Shown one piece after another: positions 1 through 5,869 of a stretch of 13,873 nt of DNA (position 1 is its first letter; each line of letters opens with the position of its first letter). The stretch is from positions 1 through 13,873 of the forward strand of contig JAMFSG010000203.1 in the NCBI GenBank assembly GCA_026225155.1, read 5' to 3'. The translations under genes and the position numbers were made by a program. The stretch comes from Verrucomicrobiota bacterium (GTDB lineage: Bacteria > Verrucomicrobiota > Verrucomicrobiia > Limisphaerales > UBA11358). The notes under the pieces were generated by a model. The model was not told the DNA's origin. It ran no database searches and was given only the letters and a program-made list of their open reading frames with translations.

Positions 1-331
1 CAACTGTCACCGTGGGTTGACCAGTTAAATCCATTTTGACACGTAAAACGCCGGTCGTCGTGGAGAAAATCAATTGATCGCGCGCGGAGTTGACCCACAA
101 AACAACACCGTCCAATGCCATCGCTCGCCCAACAGGTTGCATACCAGAAACCAAGGACTGCAGTTGATGAACATTGGTTTCAACGGCAATGTCTTCGTCC
201 GCAAATTTTAATTCGCTTGCCGATAACTGCGCGATGTCGCCCATTAAAAAAATCGGCAACCATATCACATAACCCAGACGCTGCAGACGATGAACCACGC
301 CAGCCATTTTATTTTTTGATACCGCGACCAT
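1..331 (-). CDS. Exported protein of unknown function, N-terminal part (runs off left edge)
   Basis: The minus strand is open from ATG at 331 (or the in-frame ATG at 307) to the left edge, giving 102-110 codons with no stop. The N-terminus has basic residues (HRLQR) followed by a hydrophobic stretch (VIWLPIFLM) and a small-residue region ending near LSAS, as in a signal peptide or membrane anchor. After it comes a segment around TNVHQLQSL and then a beta-rich stretch (LDGVVLWVNSARDQLIFS) in which an Asp/Gly strand is followed by further strands. From memory this resembles the OB-like module preceding sensor kinases and other exported proteins in Verrucomicrobia; that is inference. In-frame stop TAA lies upstream of 331, so the start is bounded. 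No Shine-Dalgarno sequence is visible. Function cannot be named from the fragment. Confidence 0.6.
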   Translation of the reverse strand, partial: MVAVSKNKMAGVVHRLQRLGYVIWLPIFLMGDIAQLSASELKFADEDIAVETNVHQLQSLVSGMQPVGRAMALDGVVLWVNSARDQLIFSTTTGVLRVKMDLTGQPTVTV

Positions 332-464
332 TGTATCGCAGAGCTGGAATTGTATAGCTTAAGTTTTCTCTGCATCAGGTTAAAATCAGGTGACAAGCAA
401 CTCTTCCTTTATAAAACCATCTGAAGTGGCCGATACAAAAATTTTGCTTCCAATTCAGAATCAC

Positions 465-755
465 TCAAGGTTTCTGTTGCAGCATATTCAGTCGAGCCAA
501 GCAACTGCTTCCGCGATTGTTTACCTTGAACAGGATTGCCACCTCCGACATCGTTCGTCCTGCCAACAGATAAGCGATGATTGCTTTTTCCCGTTCCGTC
601 ATTCTGGTCAATAATGCCTCCCAATCCAACTTCCGTGCCGCCAGCATCGCCGGATCTTCCCAATCCTGCGCTCGAAGCCGGTAAATTGACTTCACTCGCA
701 CCATTCTGCGTTTGCAAAGAACCTTGAGATGTCCCTGGGAAAACCTATTGGGCAA
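465..755 (-). pseudogene. Probable remnant of a sigma-70-like / helix-turn-helix protein (C-terminal part)
   Basis: This 96-codon minus-strand frame opens at a TTG codon with a stop just upstream and no ribosome binding site. The middle (QDWEDPAMLAARKLDWEALL) and what follows (MTEREKAIIAYLLAGRTMSE then VAILFKVN) look like sigma-70 region 4: a helix with Glu-Arg-Glu, then a helix-turn-helix with A-GRTMSEVA. The recognition helix after FKVN is poor, and the frame ends soon after. A second frame over 409-480 continues open with a DSELEAKFL segment, which would fit a +1 frameshift near the end. Complete proteins of this kind have an N-terminal half; nothing coding is visible upstream of 755. I read it as a truncated, perhaps frameshifted gene, but a small intact DNA-binding protein cannot be excluded. 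Confidence 0.45.
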
Positions 756-831
756 GTAAATTTAAGTGGTTACGATTAATATGATAATAGCGGAGCCTTA
801 TTTCAAAGCTAACTGCAGCGGTGACGTATAC

Positions 832-849
832 AAGGTGTGTTTGCACCTT
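832..849. repeat. Small perfect inverted repeat
   Basis: AAGGTG (832-837) and CACCTT (844-849) are perfect complements around a 6-nt loop. No T-tract follows on either strand, so it is not a convincing terminator; it could be an operator. Little more can be said. Confidence 0.4.
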
Positions 850-887
850 AAAGTCTAATGCTTAAGTTTTGGCATGACCTTGCCCAA

Positions 888-907
888 ATTTGCCGACATT
901 TGCCGAC
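888..907. repeat. Exact 10-bp tandem direct repeat (ATTTGCCGAC x2)
   Basis: ATTTGCCGAC occurs twice back to back at 888-897 and 898-907. The 10-bp period matches one helical turn, as expected for adjacent protein binding sites on one face of DNA. It lies about 120 bp from the tRNA-Ser fragment, a spacing reminiscent of arm-type integrase sites, but no integrase gene is present here. Confidence 0.6.
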
Positions 908-1011
908 ACAAAACGCGTCATAACACCGTCACGATATGCAACTTAAATAAAATAAAAAACTCAAATAATATACTGAATACATTAGTTAAATTGGCGTTTT
1001 TGCCTAAAAAC

Positions 1012-1052
1012 AAAAAAAGCTGAAAGCGGTTTAGCAAACCAGCGCCTTCAGC
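1012..1052 (-). terminator. Terminator-like hairpin built from tRNA-Ser sequence
   Basis: On the minus strand the segment 1052 to 1019 folds as GCTGAAG / TTTCAGC (outer) and GGTTT / AAACC (inner, loop GCT), with an internal bulge, and is followed by seven T residues (A-run at 1012-1018). The 5' arm is the D-arm and anticodon-arm sequence of the truncated tRNA-Ser. It could stop transcripts reading through from the sigma-54 activator gene, whose stop codon is about 410 bp upstream. Activity is inferred from structure only. Confidence 0.5.
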
Positions 1053-1069
1053 CACTCGGCCATCTCTCC
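1028..1069 (-). tRNA. Truncated tRNA-Ser(GCU), 5' half only (tRNA pseudogene)
   Basis: Read on the minus strand from 1069, the sequence begins GGAGAGATGGCCGAGTGG and continues with GCTGAAGGCGCT, a serine-type D-arm, then the anticodon loop TTGCTAA with anticodon GCT at 1035-1033. Identity to a tRNA-Ser(GCU) ends after ACC, in the 3' strand of the anticodon stem: the expected complement of CTGGT would be ACCAG, but ACCGC follows. The long variable arm, T-arm and acceptor 3' strand are absent and I do not find them elsewhere in the window. It therefore cannot give a functional tRNA. A complete tRNA-Ser(GCU) gene must exist elsewhere in the genome. Confidence 0.85.
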
Positions 1070-1242
1070 AAACCTTTATTTGCAATGATTTATGAAACAG
1101 TCAGCCAGCGCGGTTTAACAATCTGAACTGACCGCATGAATTCTGCAAAACGGCATGCACAATTACCAGCCCCGTTAAAGATTGGCAGAAAACATGGCTT
1201 TCAAAAAGCCGCTCCGCTTCATTGCATCGGGAGACACATTTC

Positions 1243-1263
1243 GCAAGAAATGGCGTTTCTTGC
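1243..1263. repeat. Perfect 8-bp hairpin
   Basis: GCAAGAAA (1243-1250), loop TGGCG, and TTTCTTGC (1256-1263) are exact complements. No T-tract follows on either strand. It lies about 200 bp downstream of the sigma-54 activator gene and might protect the mRNA end or bind a protein; function unknown. Confidence 0.45.
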
Positions 1264-1460
1264 AAGCTGATTCGCAAGTCTTTTAATATGGAGATGCCAT
1301 CACCGGAAAAATTTTGCCCATTGACGTCGAAAACAAATGCAAAACAGCGGAATCAAATGAATCGCCTTTTTGCCGATACCGGTTGAAACCGGGCGCTGAC
1401 CAATAATTTCAAAGGATCAACCCAGCACTTCTGCCATCTGCGGCTTGTAAATTAGCAGCT

Positions 1461-2885
1461 TCAGACTTCCACTCTTTCGTCTTGGGACGCGGGCGTGGTG
1501 CCGTTGTATTCGTGCAATTTATTGCGCAAGGTGCGGATGCTCACTTCCAGCAATTTTGCCGCGTGCGTGCGGTTGCCCTGGCAATGGTTCAGCGCAGCCA
1601 GGATGTGATGTTTTTCAATTTCTGCGAGTGAAGGAAATCCGCCGATGTGACCGGACGTTTGCGGAAATGCCCGCGCGGTGGCCAGACCAATGGCGGCGGA
1701 GCTTGGTGGCGGTGGATTTGAAACGGTCAAACCTAGGTGCTCCATTTCCAACATGCCGTTGTCGCCGCAGAGGATGACGGCGCGTTCGATGACGTTTTGG
1801 AGTTCGCGCACGTTGCCCGGCCAGGAATGGTTGAGCAAGGTTTGCCGCGCCTCGTCCGTGATGCCTTTGATGTTGATCCCGTGCCGGCGGCTGAAACGTT
1901 GCATGAATTCACGTTTCAACAGCAGCACATCTTCGCGGCGTTCGCGCAATGGTGACACAAAAACCGGCACGACGTTGAGCCGGAAAAATAGATCCTGCCG
2001 GAATTCTTTGCGCTCGACGCTTTGTTCCAGATTTCGGTTCGTCGTCGCGATCACGCGCACATCCACCTTGATCGTCCGGCTACCGCCGACGCGTTCAAAT
2101 TCCCGTTCCTGCAAAACGCGCAACAACTTCGCCTGCAACGCCGGCGAAATCTCGCTGATCTCATCCAGCAAAATCGTGCCGCCATGCGCCAGTTCAAACC
2201 GGCCTTCACGCTTGTTCACCGCGCCGGTGAACGCGCCTTTTTCGTGGCCGAAAAATTCGCTTTCAATCAAGTTTTCCGGGATGGCCGCGCAGTTGACTTT
2301 GATGAACGGCGCACGGGCGCGCGGACTTTGGCGGAACAGCGCGCGGGCGATCGCTTCCTTGCCCGTGCCGCTTTCGCCCTGGATCAAAACGGTCGCGTGC
2401 GTGCGCGCCACTTTGCGGATCAGTTGCTGGAGATTTTCCATGTCCTGGCTGTTGCCGAGCAGATTGTGTTCGCTCTCTTCGGTGTCCTGGCTGAGCAGAC
2501 GATTGACGCGGATCAGCCGGACGAATTCTTCCGCCTTGCGCAGCGTGATGCCGATCTGTTCGTCGGAAAACGGACGGATGAGATAATCGAACGCGCCGTT
2601 CTTGATGCACTCCACCGCCGACTCAATCGAGCCGGAACCGGCGGTGATCACGGCCAGCGGTTTTTGCGGACGCATCTGGATTTCCTTGAGAAAATCCGTG
2701 CCGTCGCCGTCAGACAATTTCAGGTCCAGAAAAATCGCGTCGAAATTATCCTTGCCCAAAAACGCGCGCGCCACGGCGATCGTGGAAGCGGAAGCGACAT
2801 CGTAACGGCAACGTCGCAGATAATTTTCCAGACTATAACGACTGGTCAAATCCGCCCCCAAAACAATGATTTTTTCAATTGCCAT
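1461..2885 (-). CDS. Sigma-54-dependent transcriptional activator (NtrC family, atypical receiver)
   Basis: 474 aa, normal length for the family. Residues 1-120 form a CheY-like receiver with phosphoacceptor Asp54 (FLDLKLSDGDG) and Thr81, but the usual acidic pair is replaced by Gly10-Ala11 (VLGAD) and the conserved Lys of the KPF motif is Arg104 (IRPF). Residues 142-385 form the AAA+ domain: Walker A GESGTGKE (170-177), sigma-54 contact loop GAFTGA (218-223), Walker B GGTILLDEIS (235-244), arginine-finger region FRQDLFFRLN (295-304) and sensor II WPGNVREL (355-362). Residues 420-460 are a Fis-type helix-turn-helix (GNRTHAAKLLEVSIRTLRNK). It should bind upstream sites and open RNA polymerase-sigma-54 promoters using ATP. 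The eroded receiver suggests weak or phosphorylation-independent control. ATG at 2885 is preceded by GAGGGGA about 14 nt upstream, one of the few purine-rich leaders here. No partner histidine kinase is adjacent. Confidence 0.95.
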   Translation of the reverse strand: MAIEKIIVLGADLTSRYSLENYLRRCRYDVASASTIAVARAFLGKDNFDAIFLDLKLSDGDGTDFLKEIQMRPQKPLAVITAGSGSIESAVECIKNGAFDYLIRPFSDEQIGITLRKAEEFVRLIRVNRLLSQDTEESEHNLLGNSQDMENLQQLIRKVARTHATVLIQGESGTGKEAIARALFRQSPRARAPFIKVNCAAIPENLIESEFFGHEKGAFTGAVNKREGRFELAHGGTILLDEISEISPALQAKLLRVLQEREFERVGGSRTIKVDVRVIATTNRNLEQSVERKEFRQDLFFRLNVVPVFVSPLRERREDVLLLKREFMQRFSRRHGINIKGITDEARQTLLNHSWPGNVRELQNVIERAVILCGDNGMLEMEHLGLTVSNPPPPSSAAIGLATARAFPQTSGHIGGFPSLAEIEKHHILAALNHCQGNRTHAAKLLEVSIRTLRNKLHEYNGTTPASQDERVEV

Positions 2886-3133
2886 AACCCTAGGTATCCC
2901 CTCTGAATGCTGTTAAAAAATGGTGTCGCAAATGACAGAAGCGCGGCGCAAATAAATTGTTTTTTCAGAGCGGTGAACGCCCGAAACCAACAATTAAAAA
3001 CCCCGGAAGCTGAACCCTTTGCACAAAAAAGAACCTAGCAGCAGAAATTGAACTCCGTCAAAGGTTAGGATGAAAATCTTACTGACAAATTCACAAAAAA
3101 TGCGGACGTTTCAAGTTATTCACCGGATTCCGA

Positions 3134-3191
3134 CTTGTTCACATCTTATCCAGACGTTGCCGGAATTTTTTGCCGGCAAAATGTGAACAAG
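3134..3191. repeat. Nested inverted repeat (11-bp outer and 7-bp inner stems)
   Basis: CTTGTTCACAT (3134-3144) is exactly complementary to ATGTGAACAAG (3181-3191). Inside it TTGCCGG (3157-3163) pairs with CCGGCAA (3173-3179). Twelve unpaired bases lie on one side between the two stems and one on the other. It begins about 44 bases after the stop codon of the 147-aa gene on the minus strand. Confidence 0.8.
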
Positions 3192-3212
3192 CCCGCGTGA
3201 AAAAATTCCGGC
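3159..3212 (-). repeat. Perfect 13-bp inverted repeat, competing with the preceding one
   Basis: GCCGGAATTTTTT (3159-3171) is the exact complement of AAAAAATTCCGGC (3200-3212), separated by 28 nt that contain one outer arm of the neighbouring repeat. The arms of the two structures overlap, so they cannot form together. On the minus strand the first arm ends in six T residues, so a terminator made with upstream GC-rich sequence (3210-3225) is also possible. Acts as terminator, attenuator or protein site: not decided by the sequence. Confidence 0.7.
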
Positions 3213-3234
3213 GGGGAAAATCGTCCCGGCAAAA

Positions 3235-3678
3235 TCATCCGCGCACGGCAAAATTTCGCTGATACAAACTGGCGACGTAATTCGGTCTTTGCACGGCGAC
3301 TGCTGGCAGATGATTGGCGGGAACCAAACCGCGCCGGAGCATCGCCTGCTGATTTTCGCGGTCGAGCAGCAATACTTTCATCAGCAAATTCTGGATGTTT
3401 TGGAACAAAGGTTTTACTTCCTCGCAGCGTTCACGTTCGGATGCGGGAACTTGCTGCCACGCCAGCCGCCGGTTGCGTAATTTTTTCAAAAGCAATTCAA
3501 TGTCCGGCAGCAGATTTTTTCTTTTTTCGTGAAACTCGGAAGATGAATAATCCGCGTGGCCGGACAGCGCCTGATTTTCGCGCGTGGTCAGGCTCAAAAT
3601 TTCTTCGCACAGCGCGAGATAGCTGCGCAGTTCAAAAACCAGCCCGTTGACGAATTCCGCAGTCAGTGAATTATTCAT
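3235..3678 (-). CDS. 147-aa helical protein, FlgN-like (tentative)
   Basis: Almost entirely alpha-helical and charged, with heptad-like hydrophobics: an N-terminal helix FVNGLVFELRSYLALCEEIL, a central EFHEKRKNLLPDIELLLKKL followed by RNRRLAW, and a third helix NIQNLLMKVLLLDRENQQAML. The order (Tyr-rich first helix with E-x-x-AL, then EKRKNLL, then a late EN-Q motif before a flexible tail) is what FlgN-type type III export chaperones show, and the length fits, but the similarity is a pattern match rather than a shared motif. No signal peptide. The start ATG (3678) overlaps the stop of the TPR gene by 8 bases (ATGAATAA), indicating translational coupling. It is the last gene of a three-gene operon. 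No flagellar structural gene is visible, so a general coiled-coil partner of the exported TPR protein is an equal possibility. Confidence 0.6.
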   Translation of the reverse strand: MNNSLTAEFVNGLVFELRSYLALCEEILSLTTRENQALSGHADYSSSEFHEKRKNLLPDIELLLKKLRNRRLAWQQVPASERERCEEVKPLFQNIQNLLMKVLLLDRENQQAMLRRGLVPANHLPAVAVQRPNYVASLYQRNFAVRG

Positions 3679-5083
3679 GTTTGGTGTTGGCTTGTAAATT
3701 CGTGGTTAAATTGGTTATTACACCGGCCGTTTCGGCAAATGAATGATCAATCGTTTCCGCGTTTGTCTGCCATTGGATGAAACCCGCCCGCCAGCGCGCC
3801 ATTTCAAACACGGCTTTCAAGGCCGGCGTTGCGTTCGTGCCGACTTCGGTTTCGCGCGCGAGAATTTGATTGTAGGTTTCGATGGCTTTTTGCGGCTGCA
3901 ATAATTTTTCGTAGGTGATGCCCATCTGATAATTCACCGGAATCTGCCAGCCGGGCGAAGCGTCCAGTTGCGCGAGGTTGATATAAACGGCGAGCGAATT
4001 GACGTAATCGCCCTCGCGAAAAAGCTGGTTCGCGATTTCGTTGCCGACGCGCTGCTGCCAATAAGCCCAGACTTCGGGATTATTTTGCGTTTTGCTTTTC
4101 TGTTCGCGCAGGCAGAGCAAAACCTGTTGCAACGCTTCCGTATTTTGGCCCAAAGCTTCCAGCGCTTCCGCCAAATAATAACGCACTTCCGGTTCCTGCT
4201 CCGCGTCGGGAAAATGCGCGATAAAATCCTTTGCCTGCGCCACCGCTTGATTGTCGCGGTGAATGATGGCGAGCGAACGAACGAGACGAAATTGGATCTG
4301 CACGCGGTTCAATGCCGGATCGGTGTTTTGCAGCAGGCGCAAATAAAAATCCGCCGCGTCGGAGAATTGCCCGATCAAATAATGCGTTTCCGCGATCTCG
4401 ATCTGCGTTTGCAAAACGAGGCTTTGATAATAATCCAGTTGATCGCTTTTCAGCGAAAGCGCCGAAGTCATCACGCTGTAAAATTTTCCGAGCGCCAAAT
4501 CGTTCAAACCCATCTGCCGGAAAATCTCGCCCTGCCGCAGCAAAATTTCCGGGACTTTGACATCGCCCGGCCAATGTTGGAGGTATTGCGCGTAAATGCT
4601 TTGGGCGCGCGGCAGATCGTTTTCCGCGCGCACGACCGCGCCCAATTCCAGCAGCGCGGCTTTCTGCGTCGCCTCGGGAATATTTCCCGCGAGCAGACCG
4701 ACCAGTAGCGGCTCGGCTTTTTCCGGCTGGCGCGTGGTCGCAAAATAAACCGCCATCGCCAGTTCGGGATTGATGCCGTTCGTGCCGGCGGCGGCACTGG
4801 AATTGGTGATGGAAAGTGAATTCGTATTTTCCAAAACGGCAATTGTCTTGGCGGCGGGACGATTAGAAACGGCGGTGAAATCCGGTGCGATGTTCGTGTC
4901 GGCCAAATCAAAATCCAACGCCGGAACAACCGCTGCGTTGGAAGATGAATCCGTGATTGTCTCTGCGCGCACCGAAAATCCCCACATCAAAAATGCGCAA
5001 AAAATCAAAAACGCACGCGCGCAAAAAAACGCGGCGAAACGCAGATTTCGCCGACGAAAAAAAATCTCGACCGCCGCCATCAT
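3671..5083 (-). CDS. Exported TPR-repeat protein
   Basis: 470 aa. A long basic N-region (FFRRRNLRF) leads into a hydrophobic core (ARAFLIFCAFLMWGFS) and a cleavage site after VRA (about residue 41), so the protein is predicted to enter the periplasm. Residues 42-100 are Asn/Thr/Ser-rich and probably disordered. From about 105 to 440 there are successive helical pairs with TPR features, for example AELGAVVRAENDLPRAQSIYAQYL-type units (only the pattern is meant), GQFSDAADFYLRLLQ, ALEALGQNTEALQQVLL, EGDYVNSLAVYINLAQL and KLLQPQKAIETYNQILA. It resembles periplasmic TPR scaffolds of the BamD/YbgF (CpoB) type but has no lipobox. Its ATG overlaps the stop of the 191-aa gene (ATGA), and its stop overlaps the next start. 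Role probably as scaffold for the neighbouring exported protein; partners are unknown. Confidence 0.85.
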   Translation of the reverse strand: MMAAVEIFFRRRNLRFAAFFCARAFLIFCAFLMWGFSVRAETITDSSSNAAVVPALDFDLADTNIAPDFTAVSNRPAAKTIAVLENTNSLSITNSSAAAGTNGINPELAMAVYFATTRQPEKAEPLLVGLLAGNIPEATQKAALLELGAVVRAENDLPRAQSIYAQYLQHWPGDVKVPEILLRQGEIFRQMGLNDLALGKFYSVMTSALSLKSDQLDYYQSLVLQTQIEIAETHYLIGQFSDAADFYLRLLQNTDPALNRVQIQFRLVRSLAIIHRDNQAVAQAKDFIAHFPDAEQEPEVRYYLAEALEALGQNTEALQQVLLCLREQKSKTQNNPEVWAYWQQRVGNEIANQLFREGDYVNSLAVYINLAQLDASPGWQIPVNYQMGITYEKLLQPQKAIETYNQILARETEVGTNATPALKAVFEMARWRAGFIQWQTNAETIDHSFAETAGVITNLTTNLQANTKHE

Positions 5084-5655
5084 TGGGATTGGTAAGTCGC
5101 CCGGCTTTCGTTGCCTTCAATTCCCCGGCTGACCGCGGTGATTTTCGTGGGCGGCGAGAATTGCATTTCCGCGGGCACAAACACGACCGCGCCCGGACGA
5201 TCGAGCGAATTCGTCGCGTTTGCCTCCGGTTTGAGATATTGCGTGATCATTTGCGGAGTCACTGTCAGCAAATCGCTTGCCGATGCCGTGGCAAAATTGA
5301 AATTAAAATGCGGCGCGGAATTTTTCCCTTCGTCCGCTGCGATTTCCGGGCTGACGGCAACCGGATTGACATTGGTCACCGACGGTGAAATCGCCACGGA
5401 ATTGTCAGCATTGGTCGCGGTCGCGGCAATCTGATTTACCGCGTTGGAAACCGTTTCCGCCAGTTTTGGCTCCAGCGAAAATAATTTCGGATCATACACA
5501 AAATCGTTTGTCGTCATGGCCTGAAAACGCAATGGCGGCGGACCGACGACGCGCAAATACGCGCGCGCCGCCGAAACTTCGCGGACAAAAAAAAGTCCCG
5601 CGACGATAAGGCAAATCGCGCCGGTCGAATGACGATATTTTATCAGTCCGTTCAT
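5080..5655 (-). CDS. 191-aa exported protein of unknown function
   Basis: I choose ATG at 5655 because it places a standard signal peptide at the N-terminus: MNGLIKYRHS, hydrophobic TGAICLIVAGLFF, cleavage after REVSA. A longer frame to TTG at 5757 exists but would bury this signal and adds a sequence without support. The mature part begins RAYLRVVGPPPLRF, has an Asn/Ala/Thr/Ser-rich middle (about residues 70-115) and ends with a more ordered section around LLTVTPQMITQYLKP and GAVVFVPAEMQFSPP. I do not recognise a family. It is the first gene of an operon with the TPR protein (4-base ATGA overlap) and the FlgN-like protein. Low-complexity composition suggests a linker-like or surface-exposed region. 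Joint export with the TPR protein suggests the two act together at the envelope. Confidence 0.75.
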   Translation of the reverse strand: MNGLIKYRHSTGAICLIVAGLFFVREVSAARAYLRVVGPPPLRFQAMTTNDFVYDPKLFSLEPKLAETVSNAVNQIAATATNADNSVAISPSVTNVNPVAVSPEIAADEGKNSAPHFNFNFATASASDLLTVTPQMITQYLKPEANATNSLDRPGAVVFVPAEMQFSPPTKITAVSRGIEGNESRATYQSQ

Positions 5656-5751
5656 GCCCGCTTGGTTCAAATTTTGGCCGCTAAATTTTTCATGCAGGCG
5701 ACGTTTCAAATCTTGCAAATTCGCCAACGCCACCCCATCCAAAGCTTTAAT

Positions 5752-5766
5752 CGGCAAAATTTGCCG
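5752..5766. promoter_or_regulatory. Perfect 15-bp palindrome between divergent operons (candidate operator)
   Basis: CGGCAAAATTTGCCG consists of two exact 7-base arms around one central A. It lies between the divergent starts at 5655 (minus) and 5870 (plus), about 100 bases from each. That is a usual place for a shared regulator site. Binding protein unknown; no T-tract, so not a terminator. Confidence 0.5.
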
Positions 5767-5804
5767 TCGCTTGAGAAAAATCGGGAAAAGCGGTTGTTAA
5801 ACAA

Positions 5805-5832
5805 TTGAAGCCGACCAAAATTTCCCTAAAGT
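5805..5832 (+). promoter_or_regulatory. Possible sigma-70 promoter of the HDOD/HDED operon
   Basis: TTGAAG (5805-5810) and TAAAGT (5827-5832) are separated by 16 bases, and the -10 lies about 37 bases before the GTG start. Matches to consensus are partial (4 of 6 each), so this is a weak prediction. Confidence 0.25.
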
Positions 5833-5869
5833 TTTTTGCAATCTGGCCGATAAATCTGTTAACGAAAAA

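Larger units (their letters stand above)
756..1460. other. 705-bp gene-free, AT-rich region with tRNA fragment and hairpins
   Basis: No reading frame here has the codon pattern of the neighbours. Visible items are a 6-bp hairpin (832-849), a 10-bp tandem repeat (888-907), the truncated tRNA-Ser with its terminator-like hairpin (1012-1069), a perfect 8-bp hairpin GCAAGAAA/TTTCTTGC (1243-1263) and a short hairpin CCGGT/ACCGG (1379-1392). Base composition is more AT-rich than the flanking genes between about 760 and 1020. The mix of a tRNA piece, a broken regulator-like frame and short repeats suggests an old integration or deletion scar. Confidence 0.6.
2886..3234. other. 349-bp intergenic: 3' structure of upstream operon and leader of the sigma-54 activator gene
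   Basis: Both flanking transcription units run on the minus strand, so this gap must hold the end of the three-gene operon and the promoter and 5' leader of the activator. The part next to the operon (3134-3212) carries nested alternative inverted repeats. A TTGACG hexamer is seen on the minus strand near 3057-3062 but no good -10 partner follows. No -24/-12 (GG-N10-GC) sigma-54 promoter was recognised. No coding frame. Confidence 0.55.

Noticed and set aside
1379..1392. CCGGT/ACCGG hairpin as terminator of the sigma-54 activator gene
   Set aside because: No T-tract follows on the minus strand, and the stem is short.
2022..2906. Long plus-strand open frame (294 codons) opposite the sigma-54 activator gene
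   Set aside because: It mirrors the codon bias of the recognised gene on the other strand, has no known domains and is rich in Arg/Ala/Phe shadows.
3968..4708. 246-codon plus-strand frame opposite the TPR gene
   Set aside because: The minus-strand product has a signal peptide, TPR pattern and coupled overlaps with its neighbours; the antisense product is unstructured Arg/Gln/Leu-rich sequence.
5656..5757. 34-residue N-terminal extension (TTG start) of the 191-aa exported protein
   Set aside because: It would place the signal peptide internally, and the operator-like palindrome lies across its TTG start.
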